Positions 1-8,218 of a stretch of 64,000 bases of DNA are shown here, one piece after another (the first letter of the stretch is position 1; the number at the start of each line of letters is the position of its first letter). The notes beneath the pieces were generated by a model, which was not told the DNA's origin, searched no databases, and saw nothing but the letters and a program-made list of their open reading frames with translations. The translations under genes were made by a program, and so were the position numbers. The DNA is from an uncultured Saprospiraceae bacterium (lineage in GTDB: Bacteria; Bacteroidota; Bacteroidia; Chitinophagales; Saprospiraceae). The stretch covers positions 62,001-126,000 of the forward strand of contig CALLWB010000008.1 of NCBI GenBank assembly GCA_938016265.1. The letters run 5' to 3'.

Positions 1-438
1 CAATACCTTTCCCTCTTCTTCGAGCTGTGTGAATGCTGCTGCTACGTCATCCGGGTGCAACAAATAATCGGGACGGTGCAACAGGAGCAAATCCAAATAG
101 TCTGTCCCTAGAGCCTTGAGCGAGTTTTCCACAGAAGCAATAATATGCGCCTTGCTGCAATCGTAGGATTTTATCCGATGTTCTGGTCGGTTTTCGGCGA
201 CCATTCGGATCCCGCATTTAGTGATCAGCTCCATCTTCCCGCGAAGAGAAGGTTGTTTTCGCAGGACGTTACCAAACTCTGCTTCGGTGGTGTAATCACC
301 GTATATATCTGCATGATCAAAGGTAGTCGCGCCAATACCAATACACTGTTCGATAAATTTTTGATAGCGACTTTCGTCGAATTTTTCGCCCCAGCTTCCT
401 AGCCGCATTGTACCCACAATAATGTCAGAAAAGTCCAT
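1..438 (-). CDS. Aldo/keto reductase, N-terminal part (cut by window edge)
   Basis: The minus-strand frame is open from an ATG at 438 to the window edge, giving 146 codons without a stop. The protein begins MDFSDIIVGTMRLGSWGEKF and continues with a segment TTFDHADIYGDY, the usual aldo/keto reductase pattern in which the Asp and Tyr of the D-x-A-x-x-Y motif are catalytic. Later segments LGTDYLDLLLLHRPD and FTQLEEEGKVL also fit the family's TIM barrel. The best match in style is the YdhF-like group of NAD(P)H-dependent oxidoreductases. The substrate cannot be told. The C-terminal half lies outside the window, so integrity is unknown. Confidence 0.88.
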   Translation of the reverse strand, partial: MDFSDIIVGTMRLGSWGEKFDESRYQKFIEQCIGIGATTFDHADIYGDYTTEAEFGNVLRKQPSLRGKMELITKCGIRMVAENRPEHRIKSYDCSKAHIIASVENSLKALGTDYLDLLLLHRPDYLLHPDDVAAAFTQLEEEGKVL

Positions 439-869
439 TTTTTATTTTGCTATTGAATCGCAAAGTTGGCAAACTAATCTAGTAGAACAAAATATAGAGA
501 ACATATTATTGGGAATCGACTTAAAATCGAACAGAATCTGCTTATTTGCCAGAGAAGAACCGGCACTAATTGTCTTTTAAAATGAATCCTAAAGCAAGGG
601 CTTGCCTGTCTCGTGCTTCTATGGAAGGCAGGTTCTATTGGGACTATTGATCCTAGGAGACTTGTATTGATGAATTAAAGTTGCTGGGTTGACTTTCATT
701 GGGCCGGCACACCGGTAATAGAATAGGATGAACTACCAAAAAGTGTTTTGCTAACAAAACAGCTTGTTATGTACAATTCCCAATACCATATTTTCTTTCC
801 TAGATATAAGTCGTTCAAATTCCTAAAATTCTTTAATTTTACGATCTAATTTAAAAATCAATAATTTCC
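439..869. other. Intergenic region, 431 bp
   Basis: This lies between two divergently oriented genes. I see no credible gene. It holds one diverged copy of the GCCTG...GGCAGG palindromic repeat at 604-632. No clear TAnnTTTG promoter was found for the lipoprotein gene at 870. Confidence 0.5.
604..632. repeat. Diverged single copy of palindromic CCTGCC/GGCAGG repeat
   Basis: The sequence starts GCCTGTCTCGTGCTTCTA and ends GGAAGGCAGG. It shares the GTGCTTC core and GGAAGGCAGG arm with the array at 1804-1934, so it appears to be a solitary diverged member of the same family. Confidence 0.5.
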
Positions 870-1706
870 ATGAATAAAATAATCCAATTTCTACTAGTAC
901 TCCTCGTTAGTTGCACCTTCTTTCAGTGCGGCCCAACAGCAGCAGAACAGGAAGCAGCAAAAGCCAAACAAGAGGCAGCCATTGCAAAGGCAGAAGCAGA
1001 TTCTCTGCGCAAAGCCATGCTGGATGCCAAACAGCTTGCTGATGAAAAAGCATCCAGTCTTGGCCTTCCTTCCAAATCAGTTAGAGAAGTTGGGAAATTG
1101 AATCCTGTCGATGAAGGCCAACGAAGCGCCAGCTTCCGAGCATTCAGAAAAGATCTCCTAGAGATCATTAAGAATAAAGACATGGACGGTCTAATGAACA
1201 TCGTAGATAAAGAAGTAAAAATTGACTTCGGTAGCGATAGCGGAAAAGAGGCCTTCAAGAAAAAATGGAAACTAGACACCAAACCTCAAAAATCATTAAT
1301 CTGGCAAGAACTCCGTAACGTAGTAGAACTTGGCGGGACCTTCGACAACAAAGATCAGACAGTTTTTACTGCTCCTTATATCTTCACCTCCTTCCCGCAG
1401 GGATATGGAGACGCTGAATATGGAGCAATCACCGGCCAGGGCGTCCGCGTGCGAAACGAACCTAGCAGAGGAGCAAGACAAGTAGGACAATTATCCTACG
1501 ATGTCGTTCTTCTACTAGAAGATCCAGCCCCCATCACAGAATACATCGGCAAAGAGCGCCATCCTTGGGTAAAAATCCAAATGCCTAATACCAATGAAGT
1601 TGCCTACGTCTATGGCAAATACGTCCGTACTCAACTCGACTATAGAGCTAGTTTTGAAAAACAAGGAGATACTTGGAAGATGTTCTACTTTGTGGCTGGA
1701 GACTAA
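870..1706 (+). CDS. Lipoprotein with C-terminal bacterial SH3 domain
   Basis: This 278-residue protein starts with a lipoprotein signal, MNKIIQFLLVLLVSC, with candidate lipidated cysteines at Cys15 (LVSC) and Cys20 (FFQC). Residues 24-60 are Ala/Glu/Lys/Gln-rich and probably form a helix or coiled coil near the membrane. Residues about 85-175 form an unrecognised mixed domain rich in Lys and Asp. From about residue 182 to 255 there is an SH3b-like domain, recognisable by GQGVRVRNEPSRGARQVG and a later VYGKYVR. Such domains often bind peptidoglycan or other envelope parts. It is monocistronic, flanked by non-coding DNA. Its exact role is unknown. Confidence 0.8.
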   Translation: MNKIIQFLLVLLVSCTFFQCGPTAAEQEAAKAKQEAAIAKAEADSLRKAMLDAKQLADEKASSLGLPSKSVREVGKLNPVDEGQRSASFRAFRKDLLEIIKNKDMDGLMNIVDKEVKIDFGSDSGKEAFKKKWKLDTKPQKSLIWQELRNVVELGGTFDNKDQTVFTAPYIFTSFPQGYGDAEYGAITGQGVRVRNEPSRGARQVGQLSYDVVLLLEDPAPITEYIGKERHPWVKIQMPNTNEVAYVYGKYVRTQLDYRASFEKQGDTWKMFYFVAGD

Positions 1707-1803
1707 GGTAGTAGAAAGTTATTAGTAGCAGGTAGAAAATAGAGGGACGGTCAATTTTGTATTGCAAAATTTTATTGTAGAGTGTAGAAGGACTTGGGGT
1801 CTG

Positions 1804-1934
1804 CCTGCCTGCTGCACGTAGGAAGGCAGGCCTACCTGCTGTGCTTCGGAAGGCAGGTCTACCTGCTGCACGTAGGAAGGCCTACCTGCTGTGCTTCGGA
1901 AGGCAGGCCTGCCTGCTGCACGTAGGAAGGCAGG
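1804..1934. repeat. Tandem palindromic repeat array, two alternating variants
   Basis: Five units of core CCTGCTG(CACGTA or TGCTTC)GGAAGG(CAGG) start at about 1808, 1835, 1862, 1885 and 1912. Spacing is 27, 27, 23 and 27 nt. Units 1, 3 and 5 carry CACGTA and units 2 and 4 carry TGCTTC, so the variants strictly alternate. The third unit lacks its last four bases. Each unit with its leading CCTGCCT or CCTACCT can fold into a hairpin of about 7 bp with the AGGCAGG arm. The array is non-coding and lies between an SH3 lipoprotein gene and rpsT. Confidence 0.85.
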
Positions 1935-2190
1935 TCACGTAATTATCAACTCCTGCTTATTGAGTTAATAGTATAATGGAGATTGGTAGATATTATGGAA
2001 GATTCAAATCCAATAATGTAAGCCGAATCATCTTGTACACGCTGCCAATTGATCTATTGGTTGGAAAAGGTCTTTCTACTATCTACAAAATTATCCACCT
2101 ACAAACAGACCTGTCGTTTCGGTTACTTCCCTTTTTAGATTGTCATCCAAAACGCTATGAGATCGTGATGGAGTCACTAAAGACCACCAA

Positions 2191-2223
2191 CAAAAAAAAG
2201 TGTACCTCGGTGGAGATACACTT
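2191..2223 (-). terminator. Rho-independent terminator of rpsT
   Basis: Arms AAGTGTA (2198-2204) and TACACTT (2217-2223) form a stem. On the minus strand it is followed by a run of eight T (complement of 2191-2199). It lies 29 bp beyond the rpsT stop codon. Confidence 0.7.
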
Positions 2224-2251
2224 CATTCAAATAAGATTTAAGGTGCGAATC

Positions 2252-2503
2252 TTATAAGCTATTTACAAAACGCGTCAATTTTCCTTTCAGATTGGCAGCT
2301 TTGTTGCCATGAATTTGATTCAACTTCGCTAGTCGGTCAATCTTAGAGATTACCTTTGGTAAGAAAGTCTCTGCTTCTTTTTTCTCCGTCATAGCTCTTA
2401 GCTTTTTGATGGAAGAACGCATAGTCTTCTTATAGAAGCGATTGTGAAGTCTTTTTCTTTCGTCTTGACGAATTCTTTTCTTTGATGATTTATGGTGTGC
2501 CAT
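2252..2503 (-). CDS. rpsT: 30S ribosomal protein S20
   Basis: The 83-residue product begins MAHHKSSKKRIRQDERKRLHN. It has the highly basic helical composition and the NKAANLKGKL-type C-terminal end of ribosomal protein S20, which binds 16S rRNA early in small-subunit assembly. Length is close to the family's 85-90 residues. The gene stands alone between its own promoter (2539-2568) and terminator (2191-2223), as is common for rpsT. Confidence 0.96.
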   Translation of the reverse strand: MAHHKSSKKRIRQDERKRLHNRFYKKTMRSSIKKLRAMTEKKEAETFLPKVISKIDRLAKLNQIHGNKAANLKGKLTRFVNSL

Positions 2504-2538
2504 TTCTTATTTTTCCTTATTGTTATTAAAACGGAGTG

Positions 2539-2568
2539 CAAATTTAGGGACTTTATTTATTAAATCAA
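2539..2568 (-). promoter_or_regulatory. Bacteroidota-type promoter of rpsT
   Basis: On the minus strand the -7 element TAAATTTG (complement of 2539-2546) lies 19 nt after a TTG -33 element (complement of 2566-2568). This matches the Bacteroidota consensus TTG-N17-23-TAnnTTTG. The predicted transcript start is near 2532, giving a leader of about 28 nt. Confidence 0.7.
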
Positions 2569-2843
2569 AACCTTTAATGTAATTTTCGCTAAAATTTCCC
2601 TAATTGTTGTGAAATGTAGATTATCAAAGGGGTTCCGTTTTCTAAAATCTGGTAGATATCTCCAACTTCTTGAACCTTTTACCAGTTTTCCCTCAAAAAC
2701 TTACTCAATAGCTTGTAAATTTGAACAAATACTGTCAACTTTAACCTTGCTTTAGAAAAAAATTAATTCATATTCAACAATACATTAATGTCAATCCACT
2801 TGGCATTAACGTTACTCGCTGAATACCAACTAGTTAAAATAAA

Positions 2844-5579
2844 ATGAGCGATTATTCTTACATTTTTAATGCGCATCCTACATACATCGATACGATGTAT
2901 CAACAATATAAATCAAATCCTGAGTCCGTTGAAGATGGATGGAGAACGTTTTTCCAGGGGTTTGAGTTTGCTGCCACCAGCCAAAATGGTAATGGGCAAG
3001 CAGGCGGACTTTCCAACAAGGAGTTCAATGTCCTGAATATCATTCAGGCTTTCAGAAGCCGGGGCCATTTACTTTCTGACACGAACCCAATCCGGCAACG
3101 TCGGGATCGTCAACCCAGCCTGGACCTAAAAGATTATCAACTTACTGAAGCTGATCTGGACCAAAAATTTGTCGGAGGCCAGGAAATTGGACTGCAAGGC
3201 GCAACGTTGCGCCAAATCATTGACCACCTTAAAAAGATTTATTGTGGGAAAATAGGTGTAGAGTATACCTATATAGAAAATAGAGAAAAGAGAGTTTGGT
3301 TGCAAAACCAAGTAGAAGAAACCCTTGGCAAAGGCATCCAGTTTGATATTAAAAAGAAACAACGAATACTAGAAAAGCTGAATGGTGCAGTAGTATTTGA
3401 AAAATTCCTGCATACAAAATACGTCGGCCAAAAACGGTTCTCCCTCGAAGGAGGCGAAACCACCATTGCCGCACTCGATGCCATCATTAATGAAGCAGCA
3501 AACGAAGGTGTAGAAGAAGTAGTGATCGGTATGGCCCATCGAGGTCGATTGAATGTCCTATGCAACATCATGGGAAAAACCTACGATCAGATTTTTAATG
3601 AATTTGAAGGCGCCGTAGTACCGGACCATAGTTTTGGTGATGGCGATGTAAAGTACCACCTTGGATTTTCCTCACAGGTAAAAACTAGAGACAATAAAAA
3701 CATTACGCTAAAACTCACTCCCAATCCTTCCCACCTAGAAGCAGTAAATCCAGTAGTAGAAGGATTTTCTCGAGCAAAAGCAGACCTTCTCTACGGAAGT
3801 GATTATGATAAAATTCTTCCGATTTTGATACATGGAGATGCAGCAATTGCTGGGCAAGGTGTCGTGTATGAAGTAGCTCAAATGAGTAAATTAGAGGGGT
3901 ATTATACAGGTGGAACTATTCATTTTGTAATTAATAATCAAATCGGGTTTACCACTGATTTTGATGATGCCCGTTCTTCTAATTACTGTACCAGTGTCGC
4001 TTCCGTTGTTCAGGCACCTGTTTTCCATATCAATGGAGATGATCCAGAATCGGTTGTTTTTGCAGTAGAATTGGCCACTAAATATCGACAGAAGTTCAAT
4101 AGTGATGTGTATATTGATATGGTTTGTTATCGTAGACATGGGCATAACGAGGGCGATGACCCAAAATTTACCCAGCCAACGATGTACGAAATCATCTCCA
4201 AGCACGACAATCCAAGAGACATCTATTCAAAGCAACTTATAGAAAAAGGAGAAGTAGAAGCAGAATTGGCGAAGCAATTGGATAAAAAATTCTGGGACTT
4301 CCTGCAGCAACGGTTGGACAATGTAAAACAGAAGCCCCTTCCCTATTCCATGCAAAAACCAGAATTGGAGTGGCAAAAATTGAAATCAAGGACAACAAAG
4401 GAGGACTTTGAAGTTTCTCCAGATACTGGAATCAACAAAAAAACAGTCGACAAAATAATCAAGCATTTGATGTCGCTTCCCAAAGACTTCAAACCATTAA
4501 GCAAAGTAAATCGCTTACTTAAGGGAAAACAAAAATTGCTGGACAAAAACCACCTGGATTGGGCACTTGCCGAGTTATTGGCTTATGGTTCGATTTTGTT
4601 GGAAGGGAAGGACGTCAGAATGAGCGGACAGGATGTGAAGCGGGGTACTTTTTCTCACCGCCACGCCGTACTGACTGACGTAGAAACCAATGAAGAGTAC
4701 AACCGCCTGAATCAAATCACTCCCAAACAAGGAAAATTCAGAATTTTCAACTCCTTGCTTTCCGAGTTTGGGGTGTTGGGATTTGAGTTTGGGTATTCGC
4801 TGGCGTCTCCTCATTCCCTAGTGATCTGGGAAGGACAGTTTGGTGATTTTTATAATGGCGCACAGGTTATGGTCGATCAGTTCATCAGTGCTTCAGAAAG
4901 TAAGTGGAATTGGACAAGCGGATTGGTCATGTTATTGCCGCACGGTTATGAAGGCCAGGGACCAGAACACTCCAGTGCACGGTTTGAGCGCTTCCTACAA
5001 TTATCGGCAGAATACAATATGTCCGTTGTCAATATAACGACTCCAGCAAACATATTCCATGCGTTCCGTCGCCAGTTGGAGCGTCCTTTTAGAAAACCGT
5101 TGATCGTTATGTCTCCCAAATCGCTCCTGCGTCATCCGCTTTGTGTCTCTTCCATTGAAGACATCACAAAAGGAAAATTCAAGGAAGTGTTAGATGATGA
5201 AGCGGTAGGAAACAACAAAAAAGATATTGCAAAAATCAAACGTGTCCTTTGCTGTACTGGAAAAATCTACTACGATCTATTAGCCAAAAAGCAAGAAGAC
5301 AAAAGATCGGATGTTGCCATCATACGTCTTGAACAATTGTATCCACTACCAGAAACACAAATAAATGCCCTAATCAAGAAATATGAAAAGGCAGAAGCTT
5401 TCTGGGTACAAGAAGAACCTTCCAACATGGGCGCTTGGCAATTTTTGCTATCAAGATATCGTCATAACACAATGAAATTGATTGCCCGAAAATCGAGTGC
5501 CTCCACAGCAACTGGATACAAAAAAAGGCACGACGAAGAACAAGCTGAATTGCTGGAAAGAGCATTCAATACCAAATAA
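2844..5579 (+). CDS. sucA: 2-oxoglutarate dehydrogenase E1 component
   Basis: The 911-residue thiamine-diphosphate enzyme decarboxylates 2-oxoglutarate and passes the succinyl group to E2 in the TCA cycle. The N-terminus (MSDYSYIFNAHPTYIDTMYQQ) carries the short E1 N-terminal segment that docks E2. Recognisable E1o segments are GMAHRGRLNVL, GDGDVKYHLGFS, HGDAAIAGQGVVYE and RRHGHNEGDDPKFTQP in the N-terminal half, and the pyrimidine-binding half with FGYSLASPHSLVIWEGQFGD and LLPHGYEGQGPEHSSAR. Length is near the E. coli value of 933. The genes for E2 (sucB) and E3 are not adjacent, so it is transcribed alone and ends at a strong terminator. Confidence 0.97.
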   Translation: MSDYSYIFNAHPTYIDTMYQQYKSNPESVEDGWRTFFQGFEFAATSQNGNGQAGGLSNKEFNVLNIIQAFRSRGHLLSDTNPIRQRRDRQPSLDLKDYQLTEADLDQKFVGGQEIGLQGATLRQIIDHLKKIYCGKIGVEYTYIENREKRVWLQNQVEETLGKGIQFDIKKKQRILEKLNGAVVFEKFLHTKYVGQKRFSLEGGETTIAALDAIINEAANEGVEEVVIGMAHRGRLNVLCNIMGKTYDQIFNEFEGAVVPDHSFGDGDVKYHLGFSSQVKTRDNKNITLKLTPNPSHLEAVNPVVEGFSRAKADLLYGSDYDKILPILIHGDAAIAGQGVVYEVAQMSKLEGYYTGGTIHFVINNQIGFTTDFDDARSSNYCTSVASVVQAPVFHINGDDPESVVFAVELATKYRQKFNSDVYIDMVCYRRHGHNEGDDPKFTQPTMYEIISKHDNPRDIYSKQLIEKGEVEAELAKQLDKKFWDFLQQRLDNVKQKPLPYSMQKPELEWQKLKSRTTKEDFEVSPDTGINKKTVDKIIKHLMSLPKDFKPLSKVNRLLKGKQKLLDKNHLDWALAELLAYGSILLEGKDVRMSGQDVKRGTFSHRHAVLTDVETNEEYNRLNQITPKQGKFRIFNSLLSEFGVLGFEFGYSLASPHSLVIWEGQFGDFYNGAQVMVDQFISASESKWNWTSGLVMLLPHGYEGQGPEHSSARFERFLQLSAEYNMSVVNITTPANIFHAFRRQLERPFRKPLIVMSPKSLLRHPLCVSSIEDITKGKFKEVLDDEAVGNNKKDIAKIKRVLCCTGKIYYDLLAKKQEDKRSDVAIIRLEQLYPLPETQINALIKKYEKAEAFWVQEEPSNMGAWQFLLSRYRHNTMKLIARKSSASTATGYKKRHDEEQAELLERAFNTK

Positions 5580-5602
5580 CGAACTGATTTATAAGACATA
5601 TT

Positions 5603-5642
5603 GCCCCTGAATTTTGATAAAACAAAATTCAGGGGCTTTTTT
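5603..5642 (+). terminator. Strong Rho-independent terminator of sucA
   Basis: A 14-bp perfect stem GCCCCTGAATTTTG / CAAAATTCAGGGGC (5603-5616 and 5623-5636) with a 6-nt loop is followed by TTTTTTG. It starts 24 bp after the sucA stop. Confidence 0.93.
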
Positions 5643-5890
5643 GTAAAGTACAGAACATCTAATTTTTGCAGCAGTAGCAACGTACAGAAAATCGAATTAC
5701 AAATTGTTTGAGAATACTTAGAAGAAAAAGTTTTTTTGAGCCGACTCTTTTTCGATTTTTTTTGTCTAACTTTATGAATACCATATACTTCCATACTACC
5801 CTTTTCCATAATCAATTCCAAATGTTCGTTTTCTTTTACATGAACGTTGGTAGACTCCACGTACACCTAACCAAAAAAAATGCATAGATA

Positions 5891-7234
5891 ATGAGAAAAT
5901 ATGTTGTATTCTTTGTTCTAATAATCCTTATTCCATTAGTGGGAAATACTCAAATCTGTGTTTCTTATCGATTAGAAAACAAGCAAATCCAAGGTGCTGA
6001 TTTGTACTTTGATCTTTATTTAAATACTACGGCTTCCAGTACATCAGACTTATACCTAGGGAATAGTGACTTTATTGTTGATTTTAATAGTAGTAATTTT
6101 CTGAATCCCGTATTGACTAAAGAAGCTTTTCAAGAGCCAATTCTGGGGATAAATATTGGATTTTGCACCTTTACCGCTGCAGATACTAGCGCAGGCACCA
6201 CCTTGTTCCTAAGATCGAATTATTATTCAAGCACTGTAACGCAAATCATCGGAAGCGAACTATTTATCAATCTACTGGGGCCAACTCCAAGCAGTGTCGC
6301 AACCTACAATACTGACGTCGCTAAAATTGATGGCGCTGCACAAAATCACCGACTCGGCCGCTTCAAACTTTCTGGGTTTACCGGAACTACATTAGCAGAT
6401 GCAGGGTTGCAATTTAAAGAAGGAACAACTGGATTCCAAACAAAAATTTATAGCATGCAGAATGACGGACAAGTATTCCCAGAAGAATTTGTCACTTGTC
6501 GATCTGCTTTCAATATGGAGTTGTTTGCATACCTCGAAGGTCCATACAATACTACCTCTGGAATGATGGATACTTACCTCAACTTAAAGGCTGGAAATGG
6601 AGCTTATAGAGGATTGCTTCCTGGGCAGGCCCCTTTTAGCGCGAATGCTACTCCAACTCCTGCAGGACAACCTTATTCTGTCGCTCCGTGGAGCTACAGC
6701 GGTACGGAAGGGGACAATGTTACGGATTATCCGGAGAGTGTAGTGGACTGGTTATTAATCACCCTTCGAACAGATTTGAGTACAAATGTTTGGAGATCAA
6801 CCGCCTGGCTGCATGAAGATGGAAGGATCACTCTCCTTGAAATTCCTGAAACGGATCAGTTGCCAGATTCTGCATTTGTGGTCATTCACCATCGAAATCA
6901 CTTGGCGATTATGTCTCCAGAGAAACTCCCTCTTGAAAATCGGGTCACTGGATTTGACTTTAGAAGCAACGACGCTCAAATTGTGGTGCCTGGTGTCGGG
7001 CAAAAGCAAATACTGCCTGGTGTTTATGCGATGCATGCAGGTGATGGAGATCAAACTTCAGACGTCATCACTGGACAGGATATCAACGGATCTGACAATG
7101 TAATTTGGGCAGTCAACAATGGACTATTTGACACCTACGACCCTGCAGATTATAATATGAGTGGCGATCTTTCTGGAAACGACAAATTAGTTTGGTCAGT
7201 AAACAACGGATTGTTTATTCAAATACCAAAGTAG
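5891..7234 (+). CDS. Secreted protein with N-terminal beta domain and dockerin-like C-terminal module
   Basis: The 447-residue product has a Sec signal peptide (MRKYVVFFVLIILIPLVGNTQ). Residues about 22-205 look like a beta-sandwich (YRLENKQIQGADLYFDLYLN), similar in style to cohesin or carbohydrate-binding folds; this is inference. Residues about 208-447 form a module shared with the proteins at 39586 and 59307: an LEGP opening, GQPYSVAPWSYSGTEG, VVDWLLITLRTD, an HHRNHLAIMSP segment, and a final pair of calcium-loop-like repeats (DINGSDNVIW and DYNMSGDLSGNDKLVW) ending in IPK. There is no classical T9SS sorting domain, so this module may serve surface attachment. It is monocistronic. Confidence 0.8.
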   Translation: MRKYVVFFVLIILIPLVGNTQICVSYRLENKQIQGADLYFDLYLNTTASSTSDLYLGNSDFIVDFNSSNFLNPVLTKEAFQEPILGINIGFCTFTAADTSAGTTLFLRSNYYSSTVTQIIGSELFINLLGPTPSSVATYNTDVAKIDGAAQNHRLGRFKLSGFTGTTLADAGLQFKEGTTGFQTKIYSMQNDGQVFPEEFVTCRSAFNMELFAYLEGPYNTTSGMMDTYLNLKAGNGAYRGLLPGQAPFSANATPTPAGQPYSVAPWSYSGTEGDNVTDYPESVVDWLLITLRTDLSTNVWRSTAWLHEDGRITLLEIPETDQLPDSAFVVIHHRNHLAIMSPEKLPLENRVTGFDFRSNDAQIVVPGVGQKQILPGVYAMHAGDGDQTSDVITGQDINGSDNVIWAVNNGLFDTYDPADYNMSGDLSGNDKLVWSVNNGLFIQIPK

Positions 7235-7244
7235 GTTATTAAGT

Positions 7245-7282
7245 TGATTGAGTTATTAAAAATGCACTTAATAACTCAATCA
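7245..7282. terminator. AT-rich bidirectional hairpin between convergent genes
   Basis: Perfect 15-bp arms TGATTGAGTTATTAA (7245-7259) and TTAATAACTCAATCA (7268-7282) enclose an 8-nt loop. The site lies in the 76-bp gap between a plus-strand and a minus-strand gene, the usual place for a shared terminator. There is no long T-run, so termination is inferred from position and structure. Confidence 0.6.
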
Positions 7283-7310
7283 CCTAATACACTAAATAAC
7301 TAAATTTTGA

Positions 7311-7916
7311 TTAGTTAAAATTCAAGTATCGATCTAGGACCCAGCCTTGTTGTCCGTTGTAGTCAATGAGTACAAATCTTGAATCGGCCCCATCCAAATT
7401 GATAGAAATATCCGACCATTCTAATATTCGAATCATAGAGCTATCAGGAATACGGATGGTATTAATTGGCGCTCCCATATCTGGATTCATCCGGATACCA
7501 AGACTTCCTCCGTTGCTATTGGTCATTGCTTGCGTCTGCTTGTAAATGTCTTTTACTATTGGAGCGGCTGCTTCATGCTTGTTTTCAAGTGCTTCCGCTG
7601 CAGCAGCTTTTTTCTTAGCTTCTTCTTCAGCTAGCTTTGCTTTAAGTGCTTCGATTTCCATCGCCATGTCGTTGAATACAGATTCATCTGCTGTTTCGAC
7701 ATTGGGATCGGCTTCATTTTCGTGGCGAACTTCATTTACTTTTCCCATTAGATCCGGGAAACTAGCCATTTCGATTTCCTCACTTTCCGTTTTGCCAAGA
7801 CGATCGTTTAATTTATCAAAAACAGATTTATCAGCAGTTTTCACTTCAGGATTGCTTTCATTTCTATCCTGAACAGCTTTAATGGCCCCTTTTATTAGGC
7901 TATAAAATATAGACAT
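7311..7916 (-). CDS. SH3-domain protein with duplicated N-terminal motif, no signal peptide
   Basis: This 201-residue protein has no signal sequence and is probably cytoplasmic, unless exported another way. Residues about 17-41 and 64-88 are two copies of one motif: RNESNPEVKTADKSVFDKL and RHENEADPNVETADESVFNDM. They are followed by an Ala/Glu/Lys-rich helix (about 88-115). The C-terminal 70 residues resemble a bacterial SH3 domain (GIRMNPDMGAPINTIRIPD, then GQQGWVLDRYL). This links it in style to the lipoprotein at 870. A minus-strand -7-like element TAATTTTG lies at 7970-7977. Function is unknown. Confidence 0.75.
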   Translation of the reverse strand: MSIFYSLIKGAIKAVQDRNESNPEVKTADKSVFDKLNDRLGKTESEEIEMASFPDLMGKVNEVRHENEADPNVETADESVFNDMAMEIEALKAKLAEEEAKKKAAAAEALENKHEAAAPIVKDIYKQTQAMTNSNGGSLGIRMNPDMGAPINTIRIPDSSMIRILEWSDISINLDGADSRFVLIDYNGQQGWVLDRYLNFN

Positions 7917-8204
7917 AATTAATGATTTATAAGTTTAACATTTATTGACTATTGATCAATTTAACGCGTCAAAATTACAAATAACTCTTTGAAATAGAAA
8001 AAGTATAGGTGGTTATTGGTTATTAAGTTATTAGGAGTATTGCGTTATTGAGTGGATTTGGGCGTATTTTACCCAGTATCCAGCTTGTTTTTAGTCCAAT
8101 CATCCGACCATTCCCTACCATTCACCTACCCCTAATTGCTCCATTAACTATTGAAAATTATTAAAGACCAATTCAAATTCTGAGAAAAAAGTATAATATC
8201 TATT

Positions 8205-8212
8205 TAACTTTG
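8205..8212 (+). promoter_or_regulatory. -7 promoter element directly before a start codon
   Basis: TAACTTTG matches the TAnnTTTG consensus and ends only 6 nt before the ATG at 8219. With transcription normally starting about 7 nt downstream of the element, the mRNA would be leaderless or nearly so. No clear TTG -33 element is seen at the right distance. Confidence 0.5.
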
Positions 8213-8218
8213 CAGACT

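Noticed and set aside
1804-1934. Reading the repeat array as a CRISPR
   Set aside because: Units are directly adjacent with no unique spacers, and no cas genes are present.
1976-2257. 93-codon plus-strand open frame
   Set aside because: It overlaps the rpsT terminator and the rpsT stop, has no recognisable features, and its composition does not look coding.
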